Positions 8,107 through 15,728 of a stretch of DNA of 26,463 nt are shown here, in pieces. The DNA is from CAZVIK01 sp964627045 (GTDB taxonomy: Bacteria > Acidobacteriota > Terriglobia > Bryobacterales > Bryobacteraceae). The stretch lies in NCBI GenBank assembly GCA_964627045.1, contig CAZVIK010000035.1, positions 1 through 26,463 on the forward strand. The letters are read 5' to 3'. The notes beneath the pieces are model-generated. The model saw only the letters and a program-made list of their open reading frames with translations, had not been told where the DNA came from and searched no databases. How positions within the stretch are numbered: position 1 is the first letter of the stretch; each line of letters opens with the position of its first letter. The position numbers and the translations under genes were made by a program.

Positions 8107-8135
8107 ATTGTAGTGACCCACGCAGGCGCTGGCAA
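8107..8135 (-). promoter_or_regulatory. sigma70-type promoter of the DUF1080-Gfo/Idh operon
   Basis: On the - strand TTGCCA (8130-8135) and TACAAT (8107-8112) are 17 bases apart, and the DUF1080 ATG is at 8092. This is among the best-formed promoters in the window. Confidence 0.7.
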
Positions 8136-8184
8136 GGGGCAAGGCGGCAGGCTAAAGCCGGCGAGCCGTACCGTCGCCTGCTAC

Positions 8185-8273
8185 TGGTGCCCGGGGTGGG
8201 ACTTGAACCCACACTCGCCTTGCGGCGAAAAGGATTTTAAGTCCTTTGCGTCTGCCGATTTCGCCACCCGGGC
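8185..8273 (-). tRNA. tRNA-Leu (anticodon UAA)
   Basis: Read on the - strand, the acceptor arm GCCCGGG (8267-8273) pairs with CCCGGGC near the 3' end, followed by A and an encoded CCA (8185-8187). The anticodon stem AAGGA/TCCTT encloses the loop CTTAAAA, giving anticodon TAA (8237-8239), which reads UUA. A long variable arm (CGCC GCAA GGCG) and the TTCAAGT T-loop identify a class II leucine tRNA. Length is 89 bases with CCA. No clear promoter or terminator was found for it. Confidence 0.95.
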
Positions 8274-8428
8274 CGCCTGAATACGCGCAACAGCGCCGCC
8301 GTAACGAATTTAACACAGACTCCTCGCCCATCCACCCGGCGATGGGTGTAGAGTCGGATCATCCCGGGAGCGGAGGGGCCCCTTCCGGCCGAACCGCATC
8401 CCGGCGGCACAAAGAAAGAGGGTTCCCG

Positions 8429-8722
8429 ATGCCCACGTATGTGACCCTGTTCCAGTGGACCGAGCAAGGCGCGAAGAACGTGAAAAGCGCCCCCGCGCGG
8501 TTCTCAGCCGCGAAGAAGCTCATCGAGGCCAAGGGCGGCAGAATACTCGGCCTTTACGTCACCATGGGGCAGTACGATATTGTCGCCATCACCGAAGGGC
8601 CGAACGACGAGGCGGCCAGCGCCATCGCCCTGTCGATCGCCTCGCAGGGCAACGCCAAGACGACGACCATGCGTGCGTTTACCGAAAGCGAATTCGCCGG
8701 GATCGTCGCCCAGGTGACCTAA
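8429..8722 (+). CDS. GYD-domain protein
   Basis: 97 residues, the usual length of a stand-alone GYD domain (PF08734). It begins MPTYVTLFQWTEQGAKNVK and carries the pattern GGRILGLYVTMGQYDIV that gives the family its name (here G-Q-Y-D), then IALSIASQGNAKTTTMRAFTESEF. GYD proteins are small ferredoxin-like-fold proteins without a settled function. ATG at 8429 is chosen because the domain starts there and GAGGG lies about 7 bases upstream; the same frame is open back to 8246 across the tRNA gene. A -10-like TAGAGT (8349-8354) is a possible promoter. No signal peptide, so cytoplasmic. Confidence 0.88.
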   Translation: MPTYVTLFQWTEQGAKNVKSAPARFSAAKKLIEAKGGRILGLYVTMGQYDIVAITEGPNDEAASAIALSIASQGNAKTTTMRAFTESEFAGIVAQVT

Positions 8723-8746
8723 CGTCTGGGACGCATCAAGAAACAC

Positions 8747-8797
8747 CACGGCCGCTCCCCCGCGCCTTTGACCCGGCGTCTGGAACGAGCGGCCGTG
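8747..8797. terminator. 11-bp perfect inverted repeat between convergent genes
   Basis: CACGGCCGCTC (8747-8757) is exactly complementary to GAGCGGCCGTG (8787-8797), with a 29-base loop. It lies between the convergent GYD (+) and metallo-hydrolase (-) stops. No T-run follows, so if it terminates transcription it is not a classical intrinsic terminator. Confidence 0.45.
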
Positions 8798-8811
8798 CAA
8801 CCTGCGATCGC

Positions 8812-9870
8812 CTACGGCTTGTAGGTCTTCGAGAAGTTGTTCCTCATATTGGTCATGGTGAAGCTGCCGTCGCGCCGCGCGGTAACTTTGATCGAGTGGC
8901 CCTGGCAATCCTGCTGCTTCATGTTGGCGATGAACTGCTCGGGGGCGTTGAGTTCCGCCCCGGCCGTCACGGAGTAGTGAAGCTGCCAGATGTCTTCGAT
9001 TCCCGGAGAGCTGCGCATCGTCTTGACCACTTCCGGAGCAATGCCCTTGCGCTCGCCGTTGTTGGTGATGATCGCCTTCGGCGCCAGCGCGTGAATCAGC
9101 GCGGGGGAACTGGAGGCCGCCATTCCGTGATGGCTACCCATCAGAAGGTCAACCGTACCAACGGGGTTGTTCGGGCACATCAGCTTCATTTCCACCCACG
9201 CAAGGGCGTCGGCAAAATCCGCCATGCGGAACTTGCCGAACTCCAGCAGCGTGCCGATGGAGGCGGCGTTGTCGTCGCCGCGGCTGGGAGGCAGCAACGT
9301 GGCCGGGCAGGCCGGGTTCGGCTTGCCGGCGCCGGGAAGCGCCTTGGCGATCACTTCTTCGTTGGAAGTCAGCACGGTGATCTTCACGCCCGCCAGGGGA
9401 ATGCTGTCGCCGGGTTTCACGACCAGGCGTTTCTTTCCCGGGAGGAACGCCACGTAAGCATCCGCCGCGTTGCGGTTCACCGAAGCGAACTTCGGGTTGG
9501 GCAGCAGCGGCCCGTGATCCACCAGCAGCTTCGCGGGAAAACGGTTGTAGATCGCCGGCACGTTGCCGACGTGATCCACGTCGTAGTGCGTGACCAGGTG
9601 AACGTCGAACTCCGTCACCCCAGCGGCGGCGGCAGCGGCGGCAACACGGTTGAGGTCGCGTTCCTTCTGTTGCGGCGGCGCGCCGGCGCGGGCGGGCATG
9701 TCCGGGCTCCCGCCGTCGATCATCATGGCCTGCCCGGAGGGAGTCTTGATGATCAGGGCCTTGCCACCCTCGACGTCAATGGCCCAGATGTCCAACGTGT
9801 CGGCGGCGCGCAGCGCAGGGGCGCAGGCCAGCGCCAGAATGAGACACAAAAAGGCGGAAAAAACCTTCAT
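8812..9870 (-). CDS. secreted metallo-beta-lactamase-fold hydrolase, ComEC-like
   Basis: 352 residues with a signal peptide (1-22, APALRA/AD). The metal site reads THYDVDHVGN: H95-x-D97-x-D99-H100. The second position is Asp rather than His, as in the ComEC/Rec2 branch of the metallo-beta-lactamase fold. Other landmarks are IDVEGGKALII, MMIDGGSPDMP, and the late SHHGMAASSSPALIHALAP block matching the H-H-G-S region of ComEC. There are no membrane segments, so this is a free periplasmic domain rather than the DNA-uptake channel. Members can act on phosphodiesters, but the substrate is unknown. ATG 9870 has GAGGAC upstream, and TATACT (9904-9909 on this strand) is a good -10. Confidence 0.85.
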   Translation of the reverse strand: MKVFSAFLCLILALACAPALRAADTLDIWAIDVEGGKALIIKTPSGQAMMIDGGSPDMPARAGAPPQQKERDLNRVAAAAAAAGVTEFDVHLVTHYDVDHVGNVPAIYNRFPAKLLVDHGPLLPNPKFASVNRNAADAYVAFLPGKKRLVVKPGDSIPLAGVKITVLTSNEEVIAKALPGAGKPNPACPATLLPPSRGDDNAASIGTLLEFGKFRMADFADALAWVEMKLMCPNNPVGTVDLLMGSHHGMAASSSPALIHALAPKAIITNNGERKGIAPEVVKTMRSSPGIEDIWQLHYSVTAGAELNAPEQFIANMKQQDCQGHSIKVTARRDGSFTMTNMRNNFSKTYKP

Positions 9871-9903
9871 TTCGTCCTCCTCGCGAAATCGCTAATCAGG
9901 TTG

Positions 9904-9909
9904 AGTATA
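9904..9909 (-). promoter_or_regulatory. -10 element for the metallo-hydrolase gene
   Basis: TATACT on the - strand, 33 bases before the ATG at 9870, leaving room for a normal leader with a Shine-Dalgarno sequence. No clear -35 at 17 bases. Confidence 0.45.
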
Positions 9910-9950
9910 CACCAGTAGCTGCCGGCCCGATCCCGCTGGCGCACGGTGCG

Positions 9951-10718
9951 CTATTCAAACTCCCAGACCGGCCGCGTGAACAGGCCGCCGTCCACCCAAA
10001 CGGTCTGCCCGGTGATGAAGTCCGCCTCGTCTCCTGCGAGGAACGCGACGGCGCGGCCGACGTCTTCGGGCAGGCCCACCCGGGCGATCGGCGTGATGCG
10101 GGCGAAGGTCCCGGCATAGTCCGGCATTTCCTTGCGAGTCCGGTCAACCAGGATTGCGCCGGGCGCCACGCAGTTGACGGTAATGCGGTACATGCCCAAC
10201 TCGACGGCCGCCACCTTTGTGAACATCTCGATGCCGCCCTTGCTGGCCGTGTAGTCCACCAGGCTGGGGAACGCCATCTTATTGGAACCGGACCCGATGT
10301 TGATGATGCGTCCGCCTCCGTGGTCCTTCATGTGCCGCCCGGCGCGCTGAGTGCACAGGAAGCAGCCCTTGAGATTGGTGCGGATCACACGGTCCCAGTC
10401 GGCTTCCGCCAGATCGAGCAGCGGGCACCAGGTCTGGACGCCGGCGTTGTTCACGAGGATGTGCAGGCGGCCGAAGCGGCGTATGACCTCGCCGAACATG
10501 GCGTCCACATCGGCGGAGTCGCCGACATCCGCTCGGACCGCGAACGCCGCGCGCCCGAGGGCGGCGACCTGCGCGGCGGTCTCTTCGGCTGCCGCCAGGT
10601 TCACATCATTGACGGCGACGTCGCAACCGCCGCGCGCCAACTCCAGGGCGATCCCGCGCCCCACGCCGCCGCCGGCTCCGGTGACCAGCGCCGTCTTGCC
10701 TTCTAATGCTTGTGGCAT
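9951..10718 (-). CDS. short-chain dehydrogenase/reductase (SDR)
   Basis: 255 residues, a classical SDR. The cofactor loop is TGAGGGVGRG (13-22), then NNAG at 90-93, and the catalytic set is Ser143/145 in INIGSGSN with Y156 and K160 in DYTASKGG. The C-terminus ITGQTVWVDGGLF is typical of classical members. D-N-D at the end of the second strand (VAVNDVN) favours NAD(H). Family members oxidise sugars, steroids, acyl carriers and many alcohols; given the surrounding sugar genes a sugar or polyol substrate is plausible but unproven. ATG 10718 starts the fold exactly, and TACAAT at 10726-10731 ends only 7 bases before it, so the transcript may be leaderless. Confidence 0.9.
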   Translation of the reverse strand: MPQALEGKTALVTGAGGGVGRGIALELARGGCDVAVNDVNLAAAEETAAQVAALGRAAFAVRADVGDSADVDAMFGEVIRRFGRLHILVNNAGVQTWCPLLDLAEADWDRVIRTNLKGCFLCTQRAGRHMKDHGGGRIINIGSGSNKMAFPSLVDYTASKGGIEMFTKVAAVELGMYRITVNCVAPGAILVDRTRKEMPDYAGTFARITPIARVGLPEDVGRAVAFLAGDEADFITGQTVWVDGGLFTRPVWEFE

Positions 10719-10725
10719 GACCTTG

Positions 10726-10731
10726 ATTGTA
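10726..10731 (-). promoter_or_regulatory. -10 element directly before the SDR start
   Basis: TACAAT on the - strand, 7 bases from the ATG at 10718. The expected transcription start would fall at or next to the start codon. Confidence 0.5.
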
Positions 10732-10806
10732 TTCGGACGCGGCGGAAAAACGAACCGGGCGGCGTTCCCCCCCCTCCGCGCCGCCGCGCCCGCCGGGCGA
10801 ATCGGG

Positions 10807-10812
10807 TAAACT
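10807..10812 (+). promoter_or_regulatory. -10 element for the nucleotidyltransferase operon
   Basis: TAAACT, 24 bases before the ATG at 10837. GGAG at about 10817-10820 is too far from the start for a normal Shine-Dalgarno. No good -35 seen. Confidence 0.35.
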
Positions 10813-10836
10813 TCACGGAGTAGCCCAAACGCGCCC

Positions 10837-11697
10837 ATGAAGATCAAGAAAGCCGTGATTACGCTGGCCGGCCCGAACCAACGCCGGTTGCCGCTACAGA
10901 CGCTCATCAGCCGCGACGGCGTTCCCCGCAGTGTGCTGGCGCTGCTGCTGGACGAGGCCTGCCAGGCGGGCATCGAAGAGGCTTGTCTCGTCGTGGCGCC
11001 GGGAGACCGCGATGCCTTCGCGCCGGTCCTCGGCGAGCACGCCGGGCGCGTCCGCTTCCGGGAACAGGCCGAACCGCTCGGCTACGGGCACGCCGTTCTC
11101 CAGGCGCGCGAGTTCACCGGAAGCGAGCCCTTCCTGCACATGGTGGGCGATCACATCCACGTCGACCGGACGGGGAAGGGTTGCGCCGCGCAACTGGCGC
11201 GGGCCGCCGAGGCAGAGGATTGCGCCGTCTCCGCCGTGCAGCCTACCCGCGAAGGGCAATTGACGCGTTTCGGCGCCGTGGGCGGGCAGAAGGTGCCGGG
11301 CCGGCGCGGCCTGTACCGCGTCGATAGCGTGCTCGAAAAGCCCACGCCCACCGAGGCGGAGCAGAAGATCGTCGTCCCGGGTTTGCGCGCCGGGCACTAC
11401 CTTTGCTTTTTCGGCATGCACGTATTGACGCCCACGGTTATGGAAATTCTCGCGGAGATCGCCGCCGCCGGCTCGCGATTCAGCCTGTCGGCGGCGCTGG
11501 CGCGATTGGCCGAGCGCGAGCGATACCTGGCGCTGGAGATGAACGGCCAGCGCTACGACCTGGGCGCGCGCTACGGCCTGTTCAACGCCCAATTGGCGCT
11601 GGGCCTGAGCGGCAAAGACCGCGACGAGGTGTTGAGCGTGATCCTGGAAACGCTGGCGCTGCGCGAAGCCGCCGAACCGGGGGCGGTGGCCCCGTGA
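10837..11697 (+). CDS. GalU-like nucleotidyltransferase with degenerate active-site loop
   Basis: 286 residues. The overall order matches UTP-glucose-1-phosphate uridylyltransferase: KKAVITLAG at the N-terminus, LLDEACQAGIEEACLVVAPG, then GYGHAVLQAREF (GalU: G-L-G-H-A-V), MVGDHIHVD at the metal-aspartate position, RVDSVLEKPTP with the E-K-P lysine, and RAGHYLCFFGMHVLTP. The first signature is altered: where GalU has A-G-L-G-T-R...P-K-E, this protein has AGPNQRRLP followed by RDGVPRSVL, losing the glycine-threonine loop and the catalytic lysine. It may be inactive, changed in substrate, or a partner subunit. It ends in a 4-base GTGA overlap with the kinase/nucleotidyltransferase fusion, so the two are probably made together. 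Start ATG 10837 begins the fold. Confidence 0.75.
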   Translation: MKIKKAVITLAGPNQRRLPLQTLISRDGVPRSVLALLLDEACQAGIEEACLVVAPGDRDAFAPVLGEHAGRVRFREQAEPLGYGHAVLQAREFTGSEPFLHMVGDHIHVDRTGKGCAAQLARAAEAEDCAVSAVQPTREGQLTRFGAVGGQKVPGRRGLYRVDSVLEKPTPTEAEQKIVVPGLRAGHYLCFFGMHVLTPTVMEILAEIAAAGSRFSLSAALARLAERERYLALEMNGQRYDLGARYGLFNAQLALGLSGKDRDEVLSVILETLALREAAEPGAVAP

Positions 11698-14600
11698 GCG
11701 GCGGAAGCCTGGTTGGGTTGATCACGTCAGAGGATGCCGCGACGCGCGACCGCGCCGCCGATAGCGTGTGCGCCGGGGCAGACGCCGCCGCGCTGCTGGC
11801 CGAGTGTGAGGCGCTGGAGACCTTCCGCCGTTCCAGCCAGAACCTCTACGAACGCGTGCGGGCGCTGTTTTTCCTGGCCGCCATCCACCGTTTCCACTTG
11901 CCCTTCCGGCCGGGGCTTCCGGCGGAAGGCCGCGTTCCCTACACCGGCTATAAGCACCTGCTGGAACGGCGGTTCGAGGAGGCCATCCGGTCGCTTCTGG
12001 AGGCCCAGACGGCGAACGGGCCGAGCGCCGCGATTTCCAGCGCGCTGGCGGCGGCCTACCGCAACTTGGCCTTTCAGACTCTGGCCGACCAGGTGCGGCG
12101 CAGCGTCCGTTCGGTTCGCGGCAACCAGTGGATGTTCCGCACCGGACACCCGGCCGACGATCCTCTCTCTCTCCGGCCGGAGATCGCCCATGCCGATGCG
12201 GCTACCGGACTGTTCCCTATCTTAAAGGAAGCCACTCCGGTGCGCATGGACTTCTCCCACAGCGGGTGGAGCGACATCTTCTTTCTTGGAATGGACTTCC
12301 CGGAAGGCGCGCGCGTCATCAACGCATCGATCGATCTGGCCGTGCGTGGCCCCGGCGGGGGCGAACCCCGGCCGCCGGTGGAGGCCTACTTGCGCGTGAT
12401 CGACGAGCCGGTGCTGCGCCTGGTGAGCGTGGACCTGGGCGCGGCCACCGACGTCACCAGCCTGGACGAGGTCTTCGACTACGCGCGCGACTACCTGGGG
12501 CTGCTGAAAGCCGCGGCCATCGCCTCCGGGCTGGTGCCACCGGGACTGGAAGGCTCCGGGCAGCCGCTGGCGAGCCTGTTGGAGCGTCTGACGGGGCGCC
12601 CCGGGTACGGAGTGGAACTGGCCAGCAAGGTGAATGATATTCCCAAGGGCTCGCGGCTGGCGGTGTCCACCAGCCTGCTGGCGTGCCTCATCGCCGTGTC
12701 GATGCGCGCCACCGGCCAGATCGCCTCGCTCACCGGCGGGCTGGAGGAGGGCGAGCGGAGGTTGGTGGCCGCGCGCGCTATTCTCGGCGAGTGGCTGGCC
12801 GGATCGGGCGGCGGCTGGCAGGATTCCGGCGGCGTGTGGCCGGGGATCAAGCTGATCGCGGGCGTGAGTGCCGCCGGGGGCGACGTCGAGTACGGCGTGA
12901 GCCGGGGGCGGCTGCTGCCGGATCATCACGTATACACCGAGGACGAGATCTCCCGCGAAACGCGCCAGAAGCTGCAACGCAGCCTGGTGCTGGTCCATGG
13001 CGGCATGGCGCAGGATGTCGGGCCGATTCTGGAGATGGTCACCGAACGGTATTTGCTGCGCTCGTCTCGCGAGTGGGAGGCGCGCCGCCAGGCCATGGGA
13101 ACCCTCGACGAGATCGCCGCCGCGCTGAAAGACGGCGACATCCGGCGCGTGGGCGAATTGACGAACCGCAACTTCACGGGGCCGATTCAGGCGATCATCC
13201 CCTGGGCCGGCAACCACTTCACCGAGGCGCTGATCCAGCGCGTGAAGGCCGAGTTCGCCGGGAGCTTCTGGGGCTTCTGGATGCTGGGCGGAATGGCCGG
13301 CGGCGGCATGGGGTTCCTCTTCGCACCGGAGGCGAAGCCGCGGGCCGAGGAACGGCTCGGCGGCCTGATGAGCGAAGTGAAGCGCGAGATCGAATCCGGC
13401 GTTCCCTTCGCCATGGAGCCGGTCGTCTACCGGTTCGCCATCAACGAACGCGGCACCGAGGCCGAGCGGCTCACCGGCGCCCGCGCGTTGATGCCCGCAG
13501 CCTACTATTCCCTGGTCGCGCCGGGCCTGCTTCGCCGGGACTCGATGCTGTTGACCGGCGCGCGGCGCGCGGAACTGGAGCAATTCGGCGTGGCCTGCCG
13601 CGAGCGGCCCGACATGGCCGGACAGGCGCAGGCCCTCTTCGACCGGTTGTTGCCGGCCGCGGTGCAATCCGCCGCGGACCGGCGGCAGGAACTCACGCGC
13701 CTGCTGGAGGAGTACGGCTTCGACCGGGTACAACACGAGAAGATCCGCGCCGAGTTGAAGGCCGGACGCATCGGCCTCGCCCAGAACCGCCTCCCGGCGG
13801 CGAGCGAGATCCGCGACGCCGAGCCGGGCGACGTGGTGGATTCCCGAAGCGGTCTCCCGGACCGCCTGCGGCGGCTGGGCGAGGAAGCGCTCGCCGAGGG
13901 CGCGGCGGCCGTGGTGACGCTGGCCGGGGGAGTGGGGAGCCGTTGGACGCACGGCGCCGGCGTGGTGAAGGCCCTGAATCCGTTCGCACGGTTGGGAGGG
14001 CCGCATCGCACCTTCGTCGAAGTGCACTTGGCCAAGAGCCGGCGCGTGGCGCGCGCCGCCGGACGGGCCGTGCCGCACGTCATCACCACAAGCTATCTGA
14101 CGCACCGCCAAACCGCCCGCCACTTGGACGCGCGTGCGAACTACGGTTACACAGGCCCGCTGTATCTTTCGCCAGGCCGCGCGGTGGGACTTCGAATGAT
14201 CCCCATGGAGCGCGACCTCCGCTTCGCCTGGGAGGAGATGCCGCAGCAGCTTCTCGACGAGCGGAAGCAGAAGGTCCGCGACAGCCTCCGCGCGGCCCTG
14301 ATCCAGTGGGCCAAGGGATGCGGCGAGGCGTCCGACTACACCGACAATCTGCCCGGCCAGTGTCTGCACCCGGTGGGCCATTGGTACGAGATACCGAACC
14401 TTCTCCGCAACGGCGTGCTCGGCCGCCTAATCAAAGAGAACCCCAGGCTGCGCTGCCTGATGCTGCACAACGTGGACACCCTGGGCGCGGACCTAAACCC
14501 GGCGCTGCTGGGTCTGCACCTGGACAGCGGCGCTGGAATGACGGTCGAGGTGATCGCCCGGGAGGTGGAAGACCGCGGCGGCGGTCTGGCGCGTGTGGAC

Positions 14601-15029
14601 GGGCGGTTGCGGCTGGTCGAAGGCCTCGCCCTGCCGCACGAGGCCGTCGAGTTCGAACTCTCCTATTACAACAGCAACACGTTCTGGATCGACATCGACC
14701 GGCTGCTTGAGGTGTTCCGGCTGACGCGCGGCGACCTGGCGGACGAGGCGAAGGTCACCGCCTGCGTCCGGAATGTGGCAGGGCGCATGCCGACTTACGT
14801 CACGCTGAAGGACGTGAAGAAGCGTTGGGGCCGAGGCCAGGAGGACGTCTTCCCCGTGGCGCAGTTCGAGAAACTATGGGGAGACATGACGGCCGTCACC
14901 GGTCTCGGATGCCGCTATGTCGTGGTGGGGCGGCGCCGCGGGCAGCAACTCAAAGAAGTGGGGCAATTGGACGCCTGGCTGCGGGACGGCTCGGCGGCTT
15001 ACGTGGAAGGCCTGTGCCAGTGGGAGTGA
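11694..15029 (+). CDS. fusion of FKP-type GHMP kinase and UDPGP-type nucleotidyltransferase
   Basis: 1111 residues in three parts. Residues 1-180 are a mostly helical region I do not recognise. Residues 180-550 resemble the fucokinase (FKP) branch of GHMP kinases: TPVRMDFSHSGWSDIF, IPKGSRLAVSTSLLACLIA at the phosphate-loop position, GSGGGWQDSGGVWPGIKLI and MLGGMAGGGMGFLFAP. The phosphate loop is divergent (family norm G-S-G-L-G-T-S-S). Residues 730-1111 match UDP-sugar pyrophosphorylases (PF01704): TLAGGVGSRWTHGAGVVKAL is intact, followed by NLPGQCLHPVGHWYE, HNVDTLGADLNPALLG, RGGGLARVDGRLRLVEG and SYYNSNTFWIDIDRLLEVF. Inferred role: a free sugar is phosphorylated at C1 and then joined to a nucleotide. 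GTG 11694 overlaps the previous stop (GTGA). The sugar, and which domain is active, are unknown. Confidence 0.8.
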   Translation: MSGGSLVGLITSEDAATRDRAADSVCAGADAAALLAECEALETFRRSSQNLYERVRALFFLAAIHRFHLPFRPGLPAEGRVPYTGYKHLLERRFEEAIRSLLEAQTANGPSAAISSALAAAYRNLAFQTLADQVRRSVRSVRGNQWMFRTGHPADDPLSLRPEIAHADAATGLFPILKEATPVRMDFSHSGWSDIFFLGMDFPEGARVINASIDLAVRGPGGGEPRPPVEAYLRVIDEPVLRLVSVDLGAATDVTSLDEVFDYARDYLGLLKAAAIASGLVPPGLEGSGQPLASLLERLTGRPGYGVELASKVNDIPKGSRLAVSTSLLACLIAVSMRATGQIASLTGGLEEGERRLVAARAILGEWLAGSGGGWQDSGGVWPGIKLIAGVSAAGGDVEYGVSRGRLLPDHHVYTEDEISRETRQKLQRSLVLVHGGMAQDVGPILEMVTERYLLRSSREWEARRQAMGTLDEIAAALKDGDIRRVGELTNRNFTGPIQAIIPWAGNHFTEALIQRVKAEFAGSFWGFWMLGGMAGGGMGFLFAPEAKPRAEERLGGLMSEVKREIESGVPFAMEPVVYRFAINERGTEAERLTGARALMPAAYYSLVAPGLLRRDSMLLTGARRAELEQFGVACRERPDMAGQAQALFDRLLPAAVQSAADRRQELTRLLEEYGFDRVQHEKIRAELKAGRIGLAQNRLPAASEIRDAEPGDVVDSRSGLPDRLRRLGEEALAEGAAAVVTLAGGVGSRWTHGAGVVKALNPFARLGGPHRTFVEVHLAKSRRVARAAGRAVPHVITTSYLTHRQTARHLDARANYGYTGPLYLSPGRAVGLRMIPMERDLRFAWEEMPQQLLDERKQKVRDSLRAALIQWAKGCGEASDYTDNLPGQCLHPVGHWYEIPNLLRNGVLGRLIKENPRLRCLMLHNVDTLGADLNPALLGLHLDSGAGMTVEVIAREVEDRGGGLARVDGRLRLVEGLALPHEAVEFELSYYNSNTFWIDIDRLLEVFRLTRGDLADEAKVTACVRNVAGRMPTYVTLKDVKKRWGRGQEDVFPVAQFEKLWGDMTAVTGLGCRYVVVGRRRGQQLKEVGQLDAWLRDGSAAYVEGLCQWE

Positions 15030-15035
15030 TCCCCC

Positions 15036-15064
15036 TTGCATCCCCCACGCCTGTGACATACCCT
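15036..15064 (+). promoter_or_regulatory. promoter of the cytochrome c gene
   Basis: TTGCAT (15036-15041) and TACCCT (15059-15064) are exactly 17 bases apart. The -10 ends 8 bases before the ATG at 15073, with no Shine-Dalgarno between, which again points to a leaderless or nearly leaderless message. Confidence 0.5.
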
Positions 15065-15072
15065 TGGGCCAT

Positions 15073-15675
15073 ATGACGCGATCAACTTGCTTTTTCGCCG
15101 TTGCTGGAGTCCTCGGCGTGGCATTTGCCGCGGGGGCGTTCGGCCAGACACAAAAAGGAAACGCCGCCTCGGGCGAGCGCCTGTTCGCCGAGATGCGTTG
15201 CGCCACCTGTCACAGCGTGAAGGGCGTGGGAGGGAAGTCGGCGCCGGCTCTCGGGCCGCAGAGCGGGCAGGCCTATACGCCCAACGTCATGGTCAGTTCC
15301 CTGTGGAGTCACGTGACCAAAATGTGGGACGCGATGGAGCGCGCCGGAATCTCGGCTCCCAAGCTTACCGCGCAACAGTCCGCCGACCTTTTCGCTTACT
15401 TCGGCGGCGTCGCCACCGGCGACAAACCAGGCAACGCGGCACAGGGCAAGAAGGTCTACGAGGCGAAACTGTGCGCTTCCTGTCACGACAACCAGTACTT
15501 CGCCCCGGACCTGAGTAGCCATGCCGGGAGGGTAACGGCCTTCACCATGGCCGAGGGCTTGTGGGATCACGGGCGCGGAATGCTCAGCCGCATGGTCTCG
15601 CGGAACGCGGCCTGGCAGACGCTCACGCCGGATGAACTCGGTCACCTGATTGCGTACCTGAACTCGAACGACTGA
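15073..15675 (+). CDS. secreted diheme cytochrome c
   Basis: 200 residues with a signal peptide (1-25, hydrophobic VAGVLGVAFAAGAFG). Two heme c sites are visible: CATCH in LFAEMRCATCHSVKG and CASCH in YEAKLCASCHDNQ, roughly 100 residues apart, so this looks like two class I domains in tandem. Candidate axial methionines follow each (in MVSSLWSHVTKMWDAM and in GMLSRMVSRN), but I cannot tell which is used. Each half ends with the helix LTAQQSADLFAYF or LTPDELGHLIAYL, typical of class I cytochromes. Role: electron transfer in the periplasm; the redox partner is not encoded nearby. The ATG at 15073 is the only start that places the signal peptide first. Confidence 0.92.
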   Translation: MTRSTCFFAVAGVLGVAFAAGAFGQTQKGNAASGERLFAEMRCATCHSVKGVGGKSAPALGPQSGQAYTPNVMVSSLWSHVTKMWDAMERAGISAPKLTAQQSADLFAYFGGVATGDKPGNAAQGKKVYEAKLCASCHDNQYFAPDLSSHAGRVTAFTMAEGLWDHGRGMLSRMVSRNAAWQTLTPDELGHLIAYLNSND

Positions 15676-15687
15676 CCGGGGGCGCAC

Positions 15688-15709
15688 GCCGGACGGCTTC
15701 ACCGCCGGC
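15688..15709. terminator. hairpin between cytochrome c and 5'-nucleotidase stops
   Basis: GCCGG-A-CGG (15688-15696) pairs with CCG-CCGGC (15702-15709) around a 5-base loop with one bulged A. It lies between convergent genes and lacks a T-run. Possible bidirectional terminator, weakly supported. Confidence 0.35.
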
Positions 15710-15728
15710 AAAGCGGGCGGCGCCGGCG

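Noticed and set aside
8185..8273. tRNA-Leu as an attachment site of an integrated element
   Set aside because: No integrase, no repeated 3' fragment of the tRNA and no composition change are seen beside it.
8812..9870. ComEC DNA-uptake channel
   Set aside because: Only the metallo-beta-lactamase-fold domain is present, behind a signal peptide, with no membrane segments or competence domain.
12222..14710. Long open frames antisense and in another frame within the fusion gene
   Set aside because: Both are low-complexity Arg/Gly/Ala-rich shadows. The sense frame carries ordered family motifs throughout.
11694..15029. Bifunctional fucokinase / GDP-fucose pyrophosphorylase (FKP)
   Set aside because: The kinase part is FKP-like, but the nucleotidyltransferase domain is C-terminal and of the UDPGP type. 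FKP has its pyrophosphorylase domain at the N-terminus.
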